Positions 26,234-34,764 of a stretch of 64,000 nucleotides of DNA are shown in pieces (the first letter of the stretch is position 1; the number at the start of each line of letters is the position of its first letter). Position numbers and translations under genes: made by a program. The notes under the pieces are model-generated. The model was not told where the DNA came from and ran no database searches. It saw only the letters and a list, made by a program, of their open reading frames with translations. The stretch covers positions 1-64,000 of the forward strand of contig PEBX01000002.1 in NCBI GenBank assembly GCA_003050645.1. The letters run 5' to 3'. This DNA comes from Candidatus Carbonibacillus altaicus (GTDB taxonomy: Bacteria > Bacillota > Bacilli > Thermicanales > DSM-22653).

Positions 26234-26992
26234 GTGAATCTCGTCCGCCTGACCCGCAGAAGGACACGCGAACGAAGAAAAAGACAAGGGAGAGAGGAGC
26301 ATCGGCCGCCTGTCGCTTTTATTCAGGAGCTACAAAGGTTGCTTCGATCAGACAGCGGACATGGGACGTACACGTTTTTGGCCGCGTGTGTCGTTCTTTT
26401 CCCCGTCGCCTTTTTGTTTTTGCTCAACGTCTCTCAGGCCTTCCTCATCAAAGAAGTCTCCAATCGTGCGGCCGACCAAGCCGCGCTGGCCGTCGCCAAT
26501 ACGCTCTACAATTCGGTATGGGAAAAAACGCGCGGCGCTTACGTTCACTGTCTGAGCCGCGATCCCGATACAGGAGAATGCATAGAATGGCAAACATATG
26601 AGGAGAGGATTGGCAAAGAACGTTTTTATGCTCAAAAAGAGCGCATCGACCGTACACTGCCCTTGTATTACGCCGGGACGGGCGATGTCGAAGAAGCGTG
26701 TCGCGAGGTTCCGTCCCGTTGCTTTCGAACTTTGGCCGATGAGGGTTGGGGCGAAGGTCGGCAAACGATGAAAGACGTTGCGTCGAACATCGCCCAAAAA
26801 AACGGTGCTCGCCTGATCGACGGCCCCCGATTAGAAGTGATCAGGGGAGATCCTTCTCCGCGAGTTGTCTTGATCACGACGAAGGATTACCGCGGACTTC
26901 GGCTGGGAGTGATCACCTTCGGAGAAGAGCAAGCCATCGATCGGCCCGGCATCAGCTATCCGATTCCGATCGCCGATCCGCTCGGGCGATGA
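26234..26992 (+). CDS. TadG/TadE-like pilus protein, 252 aa
   Basis: The N-terminal 40 residues are basic. Then SGHGTYTFLAACVVLFPVAF and a longer hydrophobic helix are followed by NRAADQAALAVANTLYNS, the pattern of TadE/TadG-like (TadG_N) proteins. Four cysteines lie in the extracytoplasmic part (HCLSRDPDTGEC, EEACREVPSRC). It probably acts as a minor pilin or assembly factor. GTG at 26234 follows GAAGGAGGG. Confidence 0.72.
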   Translation: MNLVRLTRRRTRERRKRQGREEHRPPVAFIQELQRLLRSDSGHGTYTFLAACVVLFPVAFLFLLNVSQAFLIKEVSNRAADQAALAVANTLYNSVWEKTRGAYVHCLSRDPDTGECIEWQTYEERIGKERFYAQKERIDRTLPLYYAGTGDVEEACREVPSRCFRTLADEGWGEGRQTMKDVASNIAQKNGARLIDGPRLEVIRGDPSPRVVLITTKDYRGLRLGVITFGEEQAIDRPGISYPIPIADPLGR

Positions 26993-27163
26993 ACAACATA
27001 ACGCGCCATTCATAAATCACATTGATTTACCGGGAGGGATAGAACCATAATGAGCCTTAAACGCGGTCTCATACCGTAAGTTTTTTCATCTTAAGAGAGA
27101 TCGACCGGACATACGAGACCCAGAACAAAACGTCTCAACCCTGATAAAGAAAGGAGTATTCTC

Positions 27164-27883
27164 ATGATCGATCGATCCGAGCTGAAGCGGATCACCGGCC
27201 TAACACTGCTCGTCTTCGCGCTGTGGGGGCTTTCCGGCTGCGCATCGGTCGACCTTCAGATCGATATGCGCAAGTTTCCAAACGTCGAATTGGTCATCCA
27301 AGCTTTTGTCAATGAAGCATTGATTCAATCGAATCGCAACCAATGGGAACAGTTTGTCGCGGAACAGAAAGCCAGTTGCGAAAATGAGCCGGGATGTCGC
27401 TTCAACCTCATTGAGTCGTCCGGAAAACAGGGCATCGAACTTCGGAAATCCGCTCGCATTGAGGATTTGACGAAAAGCGAGAACGTTATGATCGAACACC
27501 ACAAAGAAAACGGCAAAGAATCGTTTCGCCTTCAGCTGAATTTCGACAATGATATAGAGGGAGGAGCCTTCTTATCGATGATCGACGGGCAGATTTCCGT
27601 CTTGCTGCCTCAGAATGCCGAAGACGTAGAGACGAACGGGACCTATGCTACGGAGGATAAGCGCATCACCTGGCCGATCAATTGGATGGATTCGCAGACG
27701 ATGACGTTTTCGTTCCGCCTGCCGAATGCCGGGCTTGGAGAGATCTTTCACCCGGTGGTGATCGGGCTGTTCGTCCTGGCGCTTCTTCTGCTGGGGGTCG
27801 CGCTTTTCGTCACGCGGCGGCGGGCCCGAACGCAGTCGCCGACTTCCCCCGCTTCGTCCGTCGTTCCGGACGATCGGTCTTAG
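27164..27883 (+). CDS. LppM/DUF3153-like lipoprotein with C-terminal membrane helix, 239 aa
   Basis: Signal peptide with lipobox GLSGC, then ASVDLQIDMRKFPNVELVIQ. A beta-rich domain follows, then one C-terminal membrane helix (VVIGLFVLALLLLGVALFV) and an Arg-rich cytoplasmic tail. This two-anchor layout resembles LppM/DUF3153 proteins; function is not known. ATG at 27164 follows AAAGGAG. It lies within the Tad gene run, which suggests envelope work linked to the pilus but does not prove it. Confidence 0.65.
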   Translation: MIDRSELKRITGLTLLVFALWGLSGCASVDLQIDMRKFPNVELVIQAFVNEALIQSNRNQWEQFVAEQKASCENEPGCRFNLIESSGKQGIELRKSARIEDLTKSENVMIEHHKENGKESFRLQLNFDNDIEGGAFLSMIDGQISVLLPQNAEDVETNGTYATEDKRITWPINWMDSQTMTFSFRLPNAGLGEIFHPVVIGLFVLALLLLGVALFVTRRRARTQSPTSPASSVVPDDRS

Positions 27884-27892
27884 CGGAGGGCC

Positions 27893-28243
27893 TTGTTAAA
27901 ACCGTCTACAGGGAGGTTGAAGACGATCAAATTGGCTTCGCTCATTTTGGGACTCATCGGCGGCGTCATCGGCTTTATGACGGGCGGGTTTTTGATGTTG
28001 GCCGCTTTGGGGTCGGAATCCGGCGGGGGAGCGATCTGGGCGATTGGGCTTATGTTCATTTCCGTCCTTGGAATCGTTGGTGCCGCGCTGGCCCTGAAAA
28101 ATCCGGTGGCTTCCGGGATCCTGCAGCTCATCTCGGCGGTGCTGGGGTTGTTCGTCGGTTTTTTTGTGGCCTATTTCATGGCCTTCCCGTTTCTTTTGAT
28201 CGGCGGGATCCTGGCGCTTGCCGATCCTCGCAAGGAACACTAA
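27893..28243 (+). CDS. Small four-helix membrane protein (DUF4064-like), 116 aa
   Basis: Almost entirely hydrophobic, with glycine-rich helices (LASLILGLIGGVIGFMTGGF, then IWAIGLMFISVLGIVGAALAL) and a final LLIGGILAL before a basic tail. This resembles DUF4064 proteins. TTG at 27893 follows GGAGGG closely. No specific role can be read from sequence. Confidence 0.65.
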   Translation: MLKPSTGRLKTIKLASLILGLIGGVIGFMTGGFLMLAALGSESGGGAIWAIGLMFISVLGIVGAALALKNPVASGILQLISAVLGLFVGFFVAYFMAFPFLLIGGILALADPRKEH

Positions 28244-28273
28244 CTGGGTCGGAAAGGAGATCGAACAAACGCG

Positions 28274-28747
28274 ATGCAAACCATCGTCCATCGCACGGAA
28301 AAGGCGTCATTTTGGGAACGGCTGGGTGCTTATCTGATCGATGGTGTGTTGCTGGCCGTGGTGTTTTTGCTGGTGTGGCTCGTCTTTTGGGTGCTCTCGA
28401 TGCCGATGTACGTGAGCGAAGCGTATACGCCTCGGGCCGGCGTCGGAAGTTTCCCGATGCGCGTTCTTTCCGGAGTTATCGCGTTCGTCTATCGTTTGTC
28501 GACGGAGTGGACCATGGACGGTCAGACGCTCGGGAAAAAAATGTTGGGGATCCGCGTCGTCAAAGCCGACGGCTCGCCGGCCGACGGGCAAACATTGGTT
28601 GTCCGAGAGCTGATGTTCGTCGCGTTGTTGGCGATCCCCATAGTGTCGTTACTGGTTTACATCGCCAATATTGTTCTCGTCGCCGGTACGGAAAAAAGAC
28701 AAGCGCTTCATGACCTCATCGCCAAGACGGTGGTCGCCAAAGCTTAG
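28274..28747 (+). CDS. RDD-family membrane protein, 157 aa
   Basis: FWERLGAYLIDGVLLAVVFL gives the RDD-type first helix (here R and D with the second D shifted). The family block GQTLGKKMLGIRVVKADG is clear, followed by REL and a final helix. RDD proteins are small membrane proteins, some with Na+/H+ or stress roles. ATG at 28274 follows GGAAAGGAG. Confidence 0.85.
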   Translation: MQTIVHRTEKASFWERLGAYLIDGVLLAVVFLLVWLVFWVLSMPMYVSEAYTPRAGVGSFPMRVLSGVIAFVYRLSTEWTMDGQTLGKKMLGIRVVKADGSPADGQTLVVRELMFVALLAIPIVSLLVYIANIVLVAGTEKRQALHDLIAKTVVAKA

Positions 28748-28790
28748 CCGGCCAAAGGAAGCGGGAAGGCTGAAGAAGGAGCGTGTGAGA

Positions 28791-29140
28791 ATGGGGCATC
28801 GGTTCAGAGGTCCGATATTTTCGGCGTTCGCTTTTTGGTGGGCGATCGTCGTGATGTTTTCCGGTTGTTCGCTGGCGTCACAGCTTTGGCGGTCCGGTCC
28901 GGAACATCAAGCCCAGAAAGACGGATGGGCTGGCGCCGACACGATGCATCGCCGGAAAAAAAGCGCTATGTAGAAGCGATGTATGACCAGCGCAACCGTC
29001 GGATGGCGGAGCGCATCGATGCGCTGTCCAAAGAAGAAAAGACGCCGCTTTTTGTCATCGTCGGTGCCGCTCACCTTGTCGGGCAGTACAATGTCCTGGA
29101 TGCCTTGAAAGCGAAAGGGTTCACCGTCACGCAAAAATGA
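28791..29140 (+). pseudogene. TraB/GumN-family lipoprotein with internal deletion
   Basis: The 5' part encodes a lipoprotein signal (FAFWWAIVVMFSGC). The 3' part, in another frame, encodes KKRYVEAMYDQRNRRMAERI and FVIVGAAHLVGQYNVLDALK. The second is the end of a TraB/GumN protein. About 200 residues between them are absent, and the A-run near 28960 marks a frame change. The gene cannot make a functional product. Confidence 0.8.
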
Positions 29141-29180
29141 TGGGCGGTGCCGAAGCCATCGAGTGGATTGCGATCGGTTC
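29141..29180 (+). repeat. Fragment copy of the Flp pilin cleavage site
   Basis: Bases 29144-29174 match 22154-22184 exactly over 31 bp, reading GAEAIEWIA. No pilin helix follows, so this is a remnant or recombination scar, not a gene. Confidence 0.9.
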
Positions 29181-29300
29181 AGCTGCCCAGCCCATCAGTT
29201 CTTATTATAACATACCGTTCGCCCGCTGCACAACAGACCGCCCACAACACAACGGTGCTGCGTCCGTCTCCGTATTCTTGCGAAAGAGGGGGGATTTCGA

Positions 29301-30497
29301 ATGTCGAATGTTCGTCCGATGATGACCGCCGGCAACATCGTCAAAGCCGGACTGTTGCTTCTGCTCGGAAGCGTCGGGGTGGCCGTGATCGTGGCGCCGA
29401 TTGCGATCGGGATCAGCGTGATCGGCGGGAGTGCCGCCCATGGTCTTCTGAATGCGTGGGAAGAACTTCAAAACCTTGCCCAAACGGGGATCGATCCGAC
29501 GGCGCCGGGGGTTTCTCCGGAAGCGTTGTCCGGCGCGCTGGTCACGCCAGACGCCGGAACGGCGCTGGCGGTCGGCCTGGCGTTCACGGTTGCCGGTTTC
29601 GTGTTCTGGCTCACGTTGCATTGGGGAAGCAGTGTCGGCGCCGCCTTCGTCCGGTCAGACCGTGAAGGGGGGGTGCTACAGAAGACATGGAAGCTGTTCA
29701 CGCAAAAATTTTTTTCCTCATTGGGATTAAATGTGCTGTCGGGGCTGTTGTTCTTCGTGCTGAACCTCGGGATAGTCATTTTAATCGCTGCGGGGAGCGC
29801 TCCGTTTTTCTTGAGCGATATGACGAAAGCCGAATCGCTGACCTCCGCCTTTTATCTGTTCCTGTTCGGCTCGCTCGTCGGATTTCTGTATTTCTGGTTC
29901 GGTCTGGTGGCCAATCTGTATCTTTACGCCCGCGACGCCGGCCTCGGTGCCGCGCTCACCGGCGGTTTTCGATTTCTCCGTCACCGTTTTGACGCGGTCG
30001 CGCTGATGGCCGCGGAAAATGTTTTGATCGCCGGTGTCTGGTGGCTCCTCCTGGGGCTTTTGATCGCCGTGCTCGCCTTCCTGCTGCCGGCGGGGTCCAT
30101 GGTGGACGCGTTGCTCATCGTGCTTACCGCGCCTTTTTTGGGCGCAGCCCAAATTCTGAACGTCTATCGCTTGTTCGTCCGGGCGGCCGAGGCCCCGGCG
30201 ACCGGCGCCGTCCGGCCGGTCGAATCTCAAGCGGCGCCGCCCCCGGCGCCGTCGGCGCACGATCGGGAGGCGGCCGCCTCGACGATCGCCGCGACCGTCC
30301 ACTCCCCTGACGTTCAGGCGAAGGCGCCTCCGTCCCCGCCCGAAGCGGCACCGGCGATGGAAGGGCCCACCTTGAACCGGGACGCGCCGGAGACGCCGGT
30401 TGCGGCCGAGCCGGACGTGGTCGCCTGCCCGCACTGCGGTCAGCGGGTGCGGCGTCGAAAGTTTTGTACCCACTGTGGCAAACCGCTGGCGCCGTAA
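29301..30497 (+). CDS. Polytopic membrane protein with C-terminal zinc ribbon, 398 aa
   Basis: About six hydrophobic helices (residues 12-40, 85-110, 145-170, 190-215, 240-270, 275-290) are followed by a Pro/Ala-rich linker. The C-terminus is a zinc ribbon, CPHCGQRVRRRKFCTHCGKP, with two CxxC pairs. Transmembrane segments resemble DUF4013-like proteins. ATG at 29301 follows AAAGAGGGGG. Its architecture mirrors that of the next protein, which carries its ribbon at the N-terminus. The role in the pilus locus is unknown. Confidence 0.75.
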   Translation: MSNVRPMMTAGNIVKAGLLLLLGSVGVAVIVAPIAIGISVIGGSAAHGLLNAWEELQNLAQTGIDPTAPGVSPEALSGALVTPDAGTALAVGLAFTVAGFVFWLTLHWGSSVGAAFVRSDREGGVLQKTWKLFTQKFFSSLGLNVLSGLLFFVLNLGIVILIAAGSAPFFLSDMTKAESLTSAFYLFLFGSLVGFLYFWFGLVANLYLYARDAGLGAALTGGFRFLRHRFDAVALMAAENVLIAGVWWLLLGLLIAVLAFLLPAGSMVDALLIVLTAPFLGAAQILNVYRLFVRAAEAPATGAVRPVESQAAPPPAPSAHDREAAASTIAATVHSPDVQAKAPPSPPEAAPAMEGPTLNRDAPETPVAAEPDVVACPHCGQRVRRRKFCTHCGKPLAP

Positions 30498-30537
30498 CGC
30501 TTGGAAGAAATACCATCAATTCAGATAAGAGGTGAAA

Positions 30538-31569
30538 ATGATGCGCTGTCCGCAATGTGGTTTTGAAAACGAACCGAATGCGCGTTTTTGTGCCGAGTGC
30601 GGTGCGCCGCTTCCGGCGCCGGAGCCCCCGGCCCCCGATGCGCCTCAAGCGGCCGAACCCGTCAATGACCGGTCGCCGTCTGCAGTCGAGGCGGCGTCCG
30701 ACCTCCACGGGGAAACGGCGCACGACCGCCGGACGAACGAGCCGCCGGCGGCCGCCGCCGTTCCGACGCCCGGCGCGCCGCCGGGCATCGACGCGCCGGC
30801 GGGCGAAAAAACGGGCCCCGGCCCGTCGGGAGGAGATGGCGGCCCGGCCCCGTCGCCCGGTTCCCCGTCGCGTTCACTTCAGGAGATGGCCGCTCCGCTT
30901 TTCCGATTTTTGCAGGGGTATGCCGCCGCGTTGGCCCAGGCGCTCCGGCGTCCGGATCTTTCGGACGGGCGCGAAGCGCCCGCCGCTTTCAACTGGGCGT
31001 ACGGGCTGGTGAATATGGCGCTCTTTGCCCTGGGACTCTCGCTGGGCGTCTATGCTTCCGTTCAGTCGGTCCTAGGCCATCTTCAGGGACCGGGCGGTTC
31101 GCTGCGCGAGTCTATCGTCGCTTTCGTGCTGGAGTTGGCCGGCGGGGGCAAGTCGCTGTTTGTCGCATACTGGCTCCAGCCGTTCATCTTGATCGCGCTG
31201 TATCTTGTGTTCATCTATGTGATCGTTTATTTCGTCTTTTACGCCGGCGGTCGACCGTACAGCTTCACGGCGCTTCTCCGGGAGCTGGGGGCGCCGCTTG
31301 CCTGGCCGATTGTGTTCGCTTGGAGCGCATTCGTGCTCGCTTGGATCAGTCTGCCGCTCTATTTGTTTGTGGCGGGGCTTTCGCTCTTTATGGCCGGAGG
31401 GCTCTGGTACCGGTCGGTCTGGCATGTACAGAAAGAGGGGAGCGGACGACCGGGCGGGCGGACGATCCTTCTCATCTTGAGCGGCTTTTCGCTTCTGTAC
31501 GTGCTGATCCTCACCTGGGCCGTCGGGGAGATGCGGGCGCTTTGGCTTCTGTATCTCATCGGAATATAA
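30538..31569 (+). CDS. Membrane protein with N-terminal zinc ribbon, 343 aa
   Basis: MRCPQCGFENEPNARFCAEC is a zinc ribbon with two CxxC pairs at the N-terminus. A low-complexity Pro/Ala/Gly linker runs to about residue 115, then five hydrophobic helices with a Yip1-like spacing. Neither helix pattern nor linker identifies a function. ATG at 30538 or 30541 is preferred over GTG at 30532 because AAGAGGTG precedes them. It is probably co-transcribed with the zinc-ribbon gene 40 bases upstream. Confidence 0.72.
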   Translation: MMRCPQCGFENEPNARFCAECGAPLPAPEPPAPDAPQAAEPVNDRSPSAVEAASDLHGETAHDRRTNEPPAAAAVPTPGAPPGIDAPAGEKTGPGPSGGDGGPAPSPGSPSRSLQEMAAPLFRFLQGYAAALAQALRRPDLSDGREAPAAFNWAYGLVNMALFALGLSLGVYASVQSVLGHLQGPGGSLRESIVAFVLELAGGGKSLFVAYWLQPFILIALYLVFIYVIVYFVFYAGGRPYSFTALLRELGAPLAWPIVFAWSAFVLAWISLPLYLFVAGLSLFMAGGLWYRSVWHVQKEGSGRPGGRTILLILSGFSLLYVLILTWAVGEMRALWLLYLIGI

Positions 31570-31701
31570 GTCACGTGTCGAGTTTTTGTAACGCCTTTTC
31601 GAGGCAAGTCCCATGTTGATTTTTGGGGACGGGATGCGAAGTATAAGACCATTGCATGAATGGTCGAACATAGTTTACTTGCCAAAAGGGAGTTTATCTA
31701 A

Positions 31702-32457
31702 ATGCTTTACGGCATCCTGATTACGCTTTTCGGTCTCGTCTACGGCTCCTTCCTCAACGTCGTTTCCTTGCGGACGCTTGAGGGACGGACGATCGTTCGT
31801 CCGCCATCGCAATGCCCGAACTGCGGCGCGCGCCTGTCGTTGATAGAACTGATCTCAGTCGTCAGCTACGTCGTCCAGAAAGGGAGATGCCGCGCATGCG
31901 GCGCGCGTATCTCCTTCCTTTATCCCTTGGGAGAAGCGTTGACGGCCGCTTTTTTTCTCTGGTTGTTCCTTCTCTGGCGAGCAGGGCAGCTTACCACAGA
32001 GGAAGCGCTTTCCGAGGCGGTGTTCGCGAGTCTCCTCATCGTCGTCACGATAGCCGACCTCAAGAGCCTGCGCATTCCGAATTCGGTGCTTTTGTTTTTT
32101 GCGCCGCTTCTTTTTGTGTTGAAGGTGGCGAAGATGCCGGAGGCGCTCAGCCGCATCATCCTCGGTGGGCTCTTGTTCGGGGCCGTTTTTGGGCTAATCT
32201 ACGCGCTCAGCCGCGGCGGCATGGGCTTCGGCGACGTGAAATACGCCGCCGTCCTCGGACTTTACCTTGGGCCGGAAGCGCTCCTGCCGCTCATCCTCAT
32301 CGCTTCTCTATCCGGGTTCATCGTCGCAGGCATCCTTATGGCCACCGGACGTAAGACGCGGAAAGACGCAATCCCTTTCGGCCCTTACCTTAGCTTGGCC
32401 GCCTGGGTACTGTCGCTCTACGGTCCGGACATTTATGTCTGGTACTTTTCTATCTAG
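31702..32457 (+). CDS. Prepilin peptidase (A24 family) with N-terminal methylase domain, 251 aa
   Basis: The N-terminal domain has two CxxC pairs (C38/C41, C63/C66). The aspartic-protease core has D119 in VTIADLKS and GMGFGD with D178. GSFLNVVSLR near the N-terminus is the PilD/ComC-type start. It cleaves prepilin leaders and probably N-methylates the new N-terminus, serving the pilin, TadE and perhaps TadG-like proteins here. Many Tad loci use a shorter TadV/CpaA lacking the cysteine domain; this one is the longer type. GGGAG precedes ATG. Confidence 0.92.
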   Translation: MLYGILITLFGLVYGSFLNVVSLRTLEGRTIVRPPSQCPNCGARLSLIELISVVSYVVQKGRCRACGARISFLYPLGEALTAAFFLWLFLLWRAGQLTTEEALSEAVFASLLIVVTIADLKSLRIPNSVLLFFAPLLFVLKVAKMPEALSRIILGGLLFGAVFGLIYALSRGGMGFGDVKYAAVLGLYLGPEALLPLILIASLSGFIVAGILMATGRKTRKDAIPFGPYLSLAAWVLSLYGPDIYVWYFSI

Positions 32458-32898
32458 CGACCATGATCAGGATGCGGCGATGTCGACACCACGGTCACGA
32501 CGGCCGAGACAGAAAGGGGGCCGCCGAAAGGTACAAGCAGGACGACCCGCCGCGCCGTATTTCGTAATGTGGTAATTCGCAACAGGGTGCAACTCCAGCT
32601 GTTAACTTTCTTGTCAACATGGAAGCTGATATGCTCCGCATTGGGAAGCTTAGGTCCAGCGTAGCCTGTATGCGGGTTAGTCAGATTGCCCTACTTGTTG
32701 ACACGGAAGCCGTTTTCTGGAGCACTGCTAGAGTGCTTCAGACAGGACGATAAGCGTGAAGCAGACGTCTATTTAATATGAGCAGGCGGCATTACGACTC
32801 CGAGAAGAACAACTGATGTTGTAGTTGTGTTTGTCAAAGAATGAGAAATAATAGCTCTGGGGAAATCTTCACGGCATCTACTCTGGGCGCCTTTGCCG
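32458..32898. other. Gene-free stretch with imperfect repeats and hairpin
   Basis: No gene recognised. Two imperfect direct copies of CTTGTCAACATGGAAGC lie at 32610-32626 and 32694-32710. A small hairpin AGCACT/AGTGCT lies at 32721-32737. A structured RNA is possible, but no known family was recognised. Confidence 0.4.
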
Positions 32899-33363
32899 TT
32901 AGTCGTGCGCGTGGCCGGCGCTCATCTCCTCGAAGTAGGTCACCGACAATTCGGCATAAAAGACACCCTTCATCACCTGGATGCGCTGGTGCAAGGCGCG
33001 AAGATTGGTGATCTCTCCGCGGACGGCGATCACTTCCAGACAAAGGACAGAGTTCAAGTGAATGTGCATCGTCGAGATGATGTCGTCATAAAAAGTGTGC
33101 TGGAGTTCGGTGAGCTTCTGCGGAATGTCGCTCGAATGATGGTCGTAGACCATGACGATCGTCCCAGCAACCCGTTGATCCGCGGTAAACCGCGAAGGTT
33201 CGAGGATCGCCCGACGAGCGAGGTCGCGAAACGCTTCAGAGCGGTTGGTGTAGCCTTGCTCCCGGATGTAGCGATCGAATTGCTCGATGAGGACGGCCGG
33301 GAAAGAAACGCCGAAGCGCACGAGTTCGTCTTTATCCGGTGTGTGATGAGACTTCTTTTCCAT
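32899..33363 (-). CDS. nikR: Nickel-responsive regulator NikR, 154 aa
   Basis: The N-terminal ribbon-helix-helix (VRFGVSFPAVLIEQFDRYI, with GYTNRSEAFRDLAR) binds DNA. The C-terminal ACT-like domain carries the nickel ligands H89, H100, H102 and C108 (MHIHLNSVLC). It represses nickel uptake when nickel is plentiful. ATG at 33363 is chosen because CAGGAG lies 5 bases before it; an upstream ATG at 33426 would add 21 atypical residues. It is next to a metallophore-type ABC importer on the same strand, a likely target. Confidence 0.94.
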   Translation of the reverse strand: MEKKSHHTPDKDELVRFGVSFPAVLIEQFDRYIREQGYTNRSEAFRDLARRAILEPSRFTADQRVAGTIVMVYDHHSSDIPQKLTELQHTFYDDIISTMHIHLNSVLCLEVIAVRGEITNLRALHQRIQVMKGVFYAELSVTYFEEMSAGHAHD

Positions 33364-33526
33364 GTCGCGCTCCTGATCACGATGAGATGGTGGGGCATCC
33401 GCTTGAACCGCATGCGATTTAATCATATCATTGTGGGTACCTCGCGCTCAAGCGTCAAGCGCGTGGTCAGGTTGACGGGATAGCGATCTGTGATGGTCAA
33501 GCTATTTATAGCGAGGTCTTTTATAT

Positions 33527-34717
33527 TTACGGCAAAACGATTTTCTGGAAGCCGCCGAACGCGCTCTGCATCTCTGCATAAATCTCGCTTCCGCGGTCTC
33601 CGTAAAAGGCGGCGAAAATCTCGGTCGCTTTGCGGTCCAGGTCGACATCTTGGAAGGCCGCTGGCGCCAGGATCTTTCCAGCGCCGTAGGCATCAAAGAG
33701 CGTCGTTTCGATGTTGACCGAGTAATTAATATATGGAAAAAGACCATATACTTCTTTGTTCTGGAAAGCTTTCATCATGTCATAGAAAGAACGGTTCTGA
33801 ATGTATTCGTTTTGCACAAGGTGGAGATTGGACAGATCGATGAAAACGATGTCCGGGTCCCAGTTCAGCAGTTGCTCTTTATCAACCGATATGACGCCTC
33901 CTACTTTCAATTCTCCGGCGACGTTTTGGGCATGAATCAGGCGAAACGGCATAAAGTCACTGCTCGTGCTGTTCATGCCGTGTGCGCCTCTAAAGCTGAG
34001 ACCTCCGACGTAAACGCGGGGCTTGCTCGCCTCAGAGATAGTTTGGGTGCGCGCATCGAGATCCTTGATCGTCGTTTCGATCCAGGCGATGAGCGTCTCG
34101 GCGCGTTTTTCTCGGTCGATGAGCTGCCCGATGAGCCGAAGCGCATCGTATAGCGTGTCATCGAAGCTTCCCAGCGCTTCGTATCCAATCGTGACGACCG
34201 GCGTGCCTGTTTTTTGCTGGAGGGCGTCGGCTTGGGCGACATCGAGATTGGCGATGATGACATCCGGCTCTACGGCGACGATCTGTTCTGCATCAGGCTT
34301 GGGATCTGGGCCGCCTTGTCCGATGATCGGGAGTTCGCCCCATTGCTCGAGGTAGGAAAGCTGGTAAGGCTTCGCTGGATTTGGCGTGCGCTCGATTCGC
34401 TCGATGCCGACGAGGTGATCGACACCATCAAGATAGACGATGAGCCTTAAGGCCCCGCCTCCGACGGCGACGATGCGCTTCGCCGGCACCGGCACCTGAA
34501 CGCTTCGTCCGTGGATGTCGGTGACGGTCACGGTCTCTCCTCGACCGACGGTCTCCGCCGTCCCCGACTTGGCGTCCGGCGTTTGCGCCCCCTTGCTGCA
34601 CGACACGAGCAAACCAAGGACAATCGCGAAAAACACGAGAAAGCCGTGTTTTAGCAATGTGCGCGCGCGTTCGCGCATGCGCTTAAAACGTTCAAATGAA
34701 CGAAAATCAGTACGCAT
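33527..34717 (-). CDS. Metal-chelate ABC transporter substrate-binding lipoprotein (BtuF/FecB fold), 396 aa
   Basis: A signal peptide ends in the lipobox LLVSC. The domain starts VTVTDIHGRSVQVPVPAKRI and continues with DAEQIVAVEPDVIIANLDVA, typical of iron-siderophore, B12 and nickel-chelate binding proteins. At 396 residues it is on the long side. ATG at 34717 is preferred because GGGAGG lies 8 bases before it. It forms an importer with the ATPase and permease upstream on the same strand. The nearby nikR suggests a nickel chelate, but iron-siderophore uptake cannot be ruled out. Confidence 0.87.
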   Translation of the reverse strand: MRTDFRSFERFKRMRERARTLLKHGFLVFFAIVLGLLVSCSKGAQTPDAKSGTAETVGRGETVTVTDIHGRSVQVPVPAKRIVAVGGGALRLIVYLDGVDHLVGIERIERTPNPAKPYQLSYLEQWGELPIIGQGGPDPKPDAEQIVAVEPDVIIANLDVAQADALQQKTGTPVVTIGYEALGSFDDTLYDALRLIGQLIDREKRAETLIAWIETTIKDLDARTQTISEASKPRVYVGGLSFRGAHGMNSTSSDFMPFRLIHAQNVAGELKVGGVISVDKEQLLNWDPDIVFIDLSNLHLVQNEYIQNRSFYDMMKAFQNKEVYGLFPYINYSVNIETTLFDAYGAGKILAPAAFQDVDLDRKATEIFAAFYGDRGSEIYAEMQSAFGGFQKIVLP

Positions 34718-34764
34718 CGGAAAAACCTCCCGACGGGTGTTTTTAATGATGAGGGAAGCGCGCA

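Noticed and set aside
27682-28713. Long + strand open frame across the LppM-like, DUF4064-like and RDD genes
   Set aside because: It overlaps three genes with clear membrane-protein patterns and reads as an Arg/Gly-rich shadow.
32600-32740. Group II intron or cobalamin riboswitch
   Set aside because: No domain V consensus, no reverse transcriptase and no B12-box.
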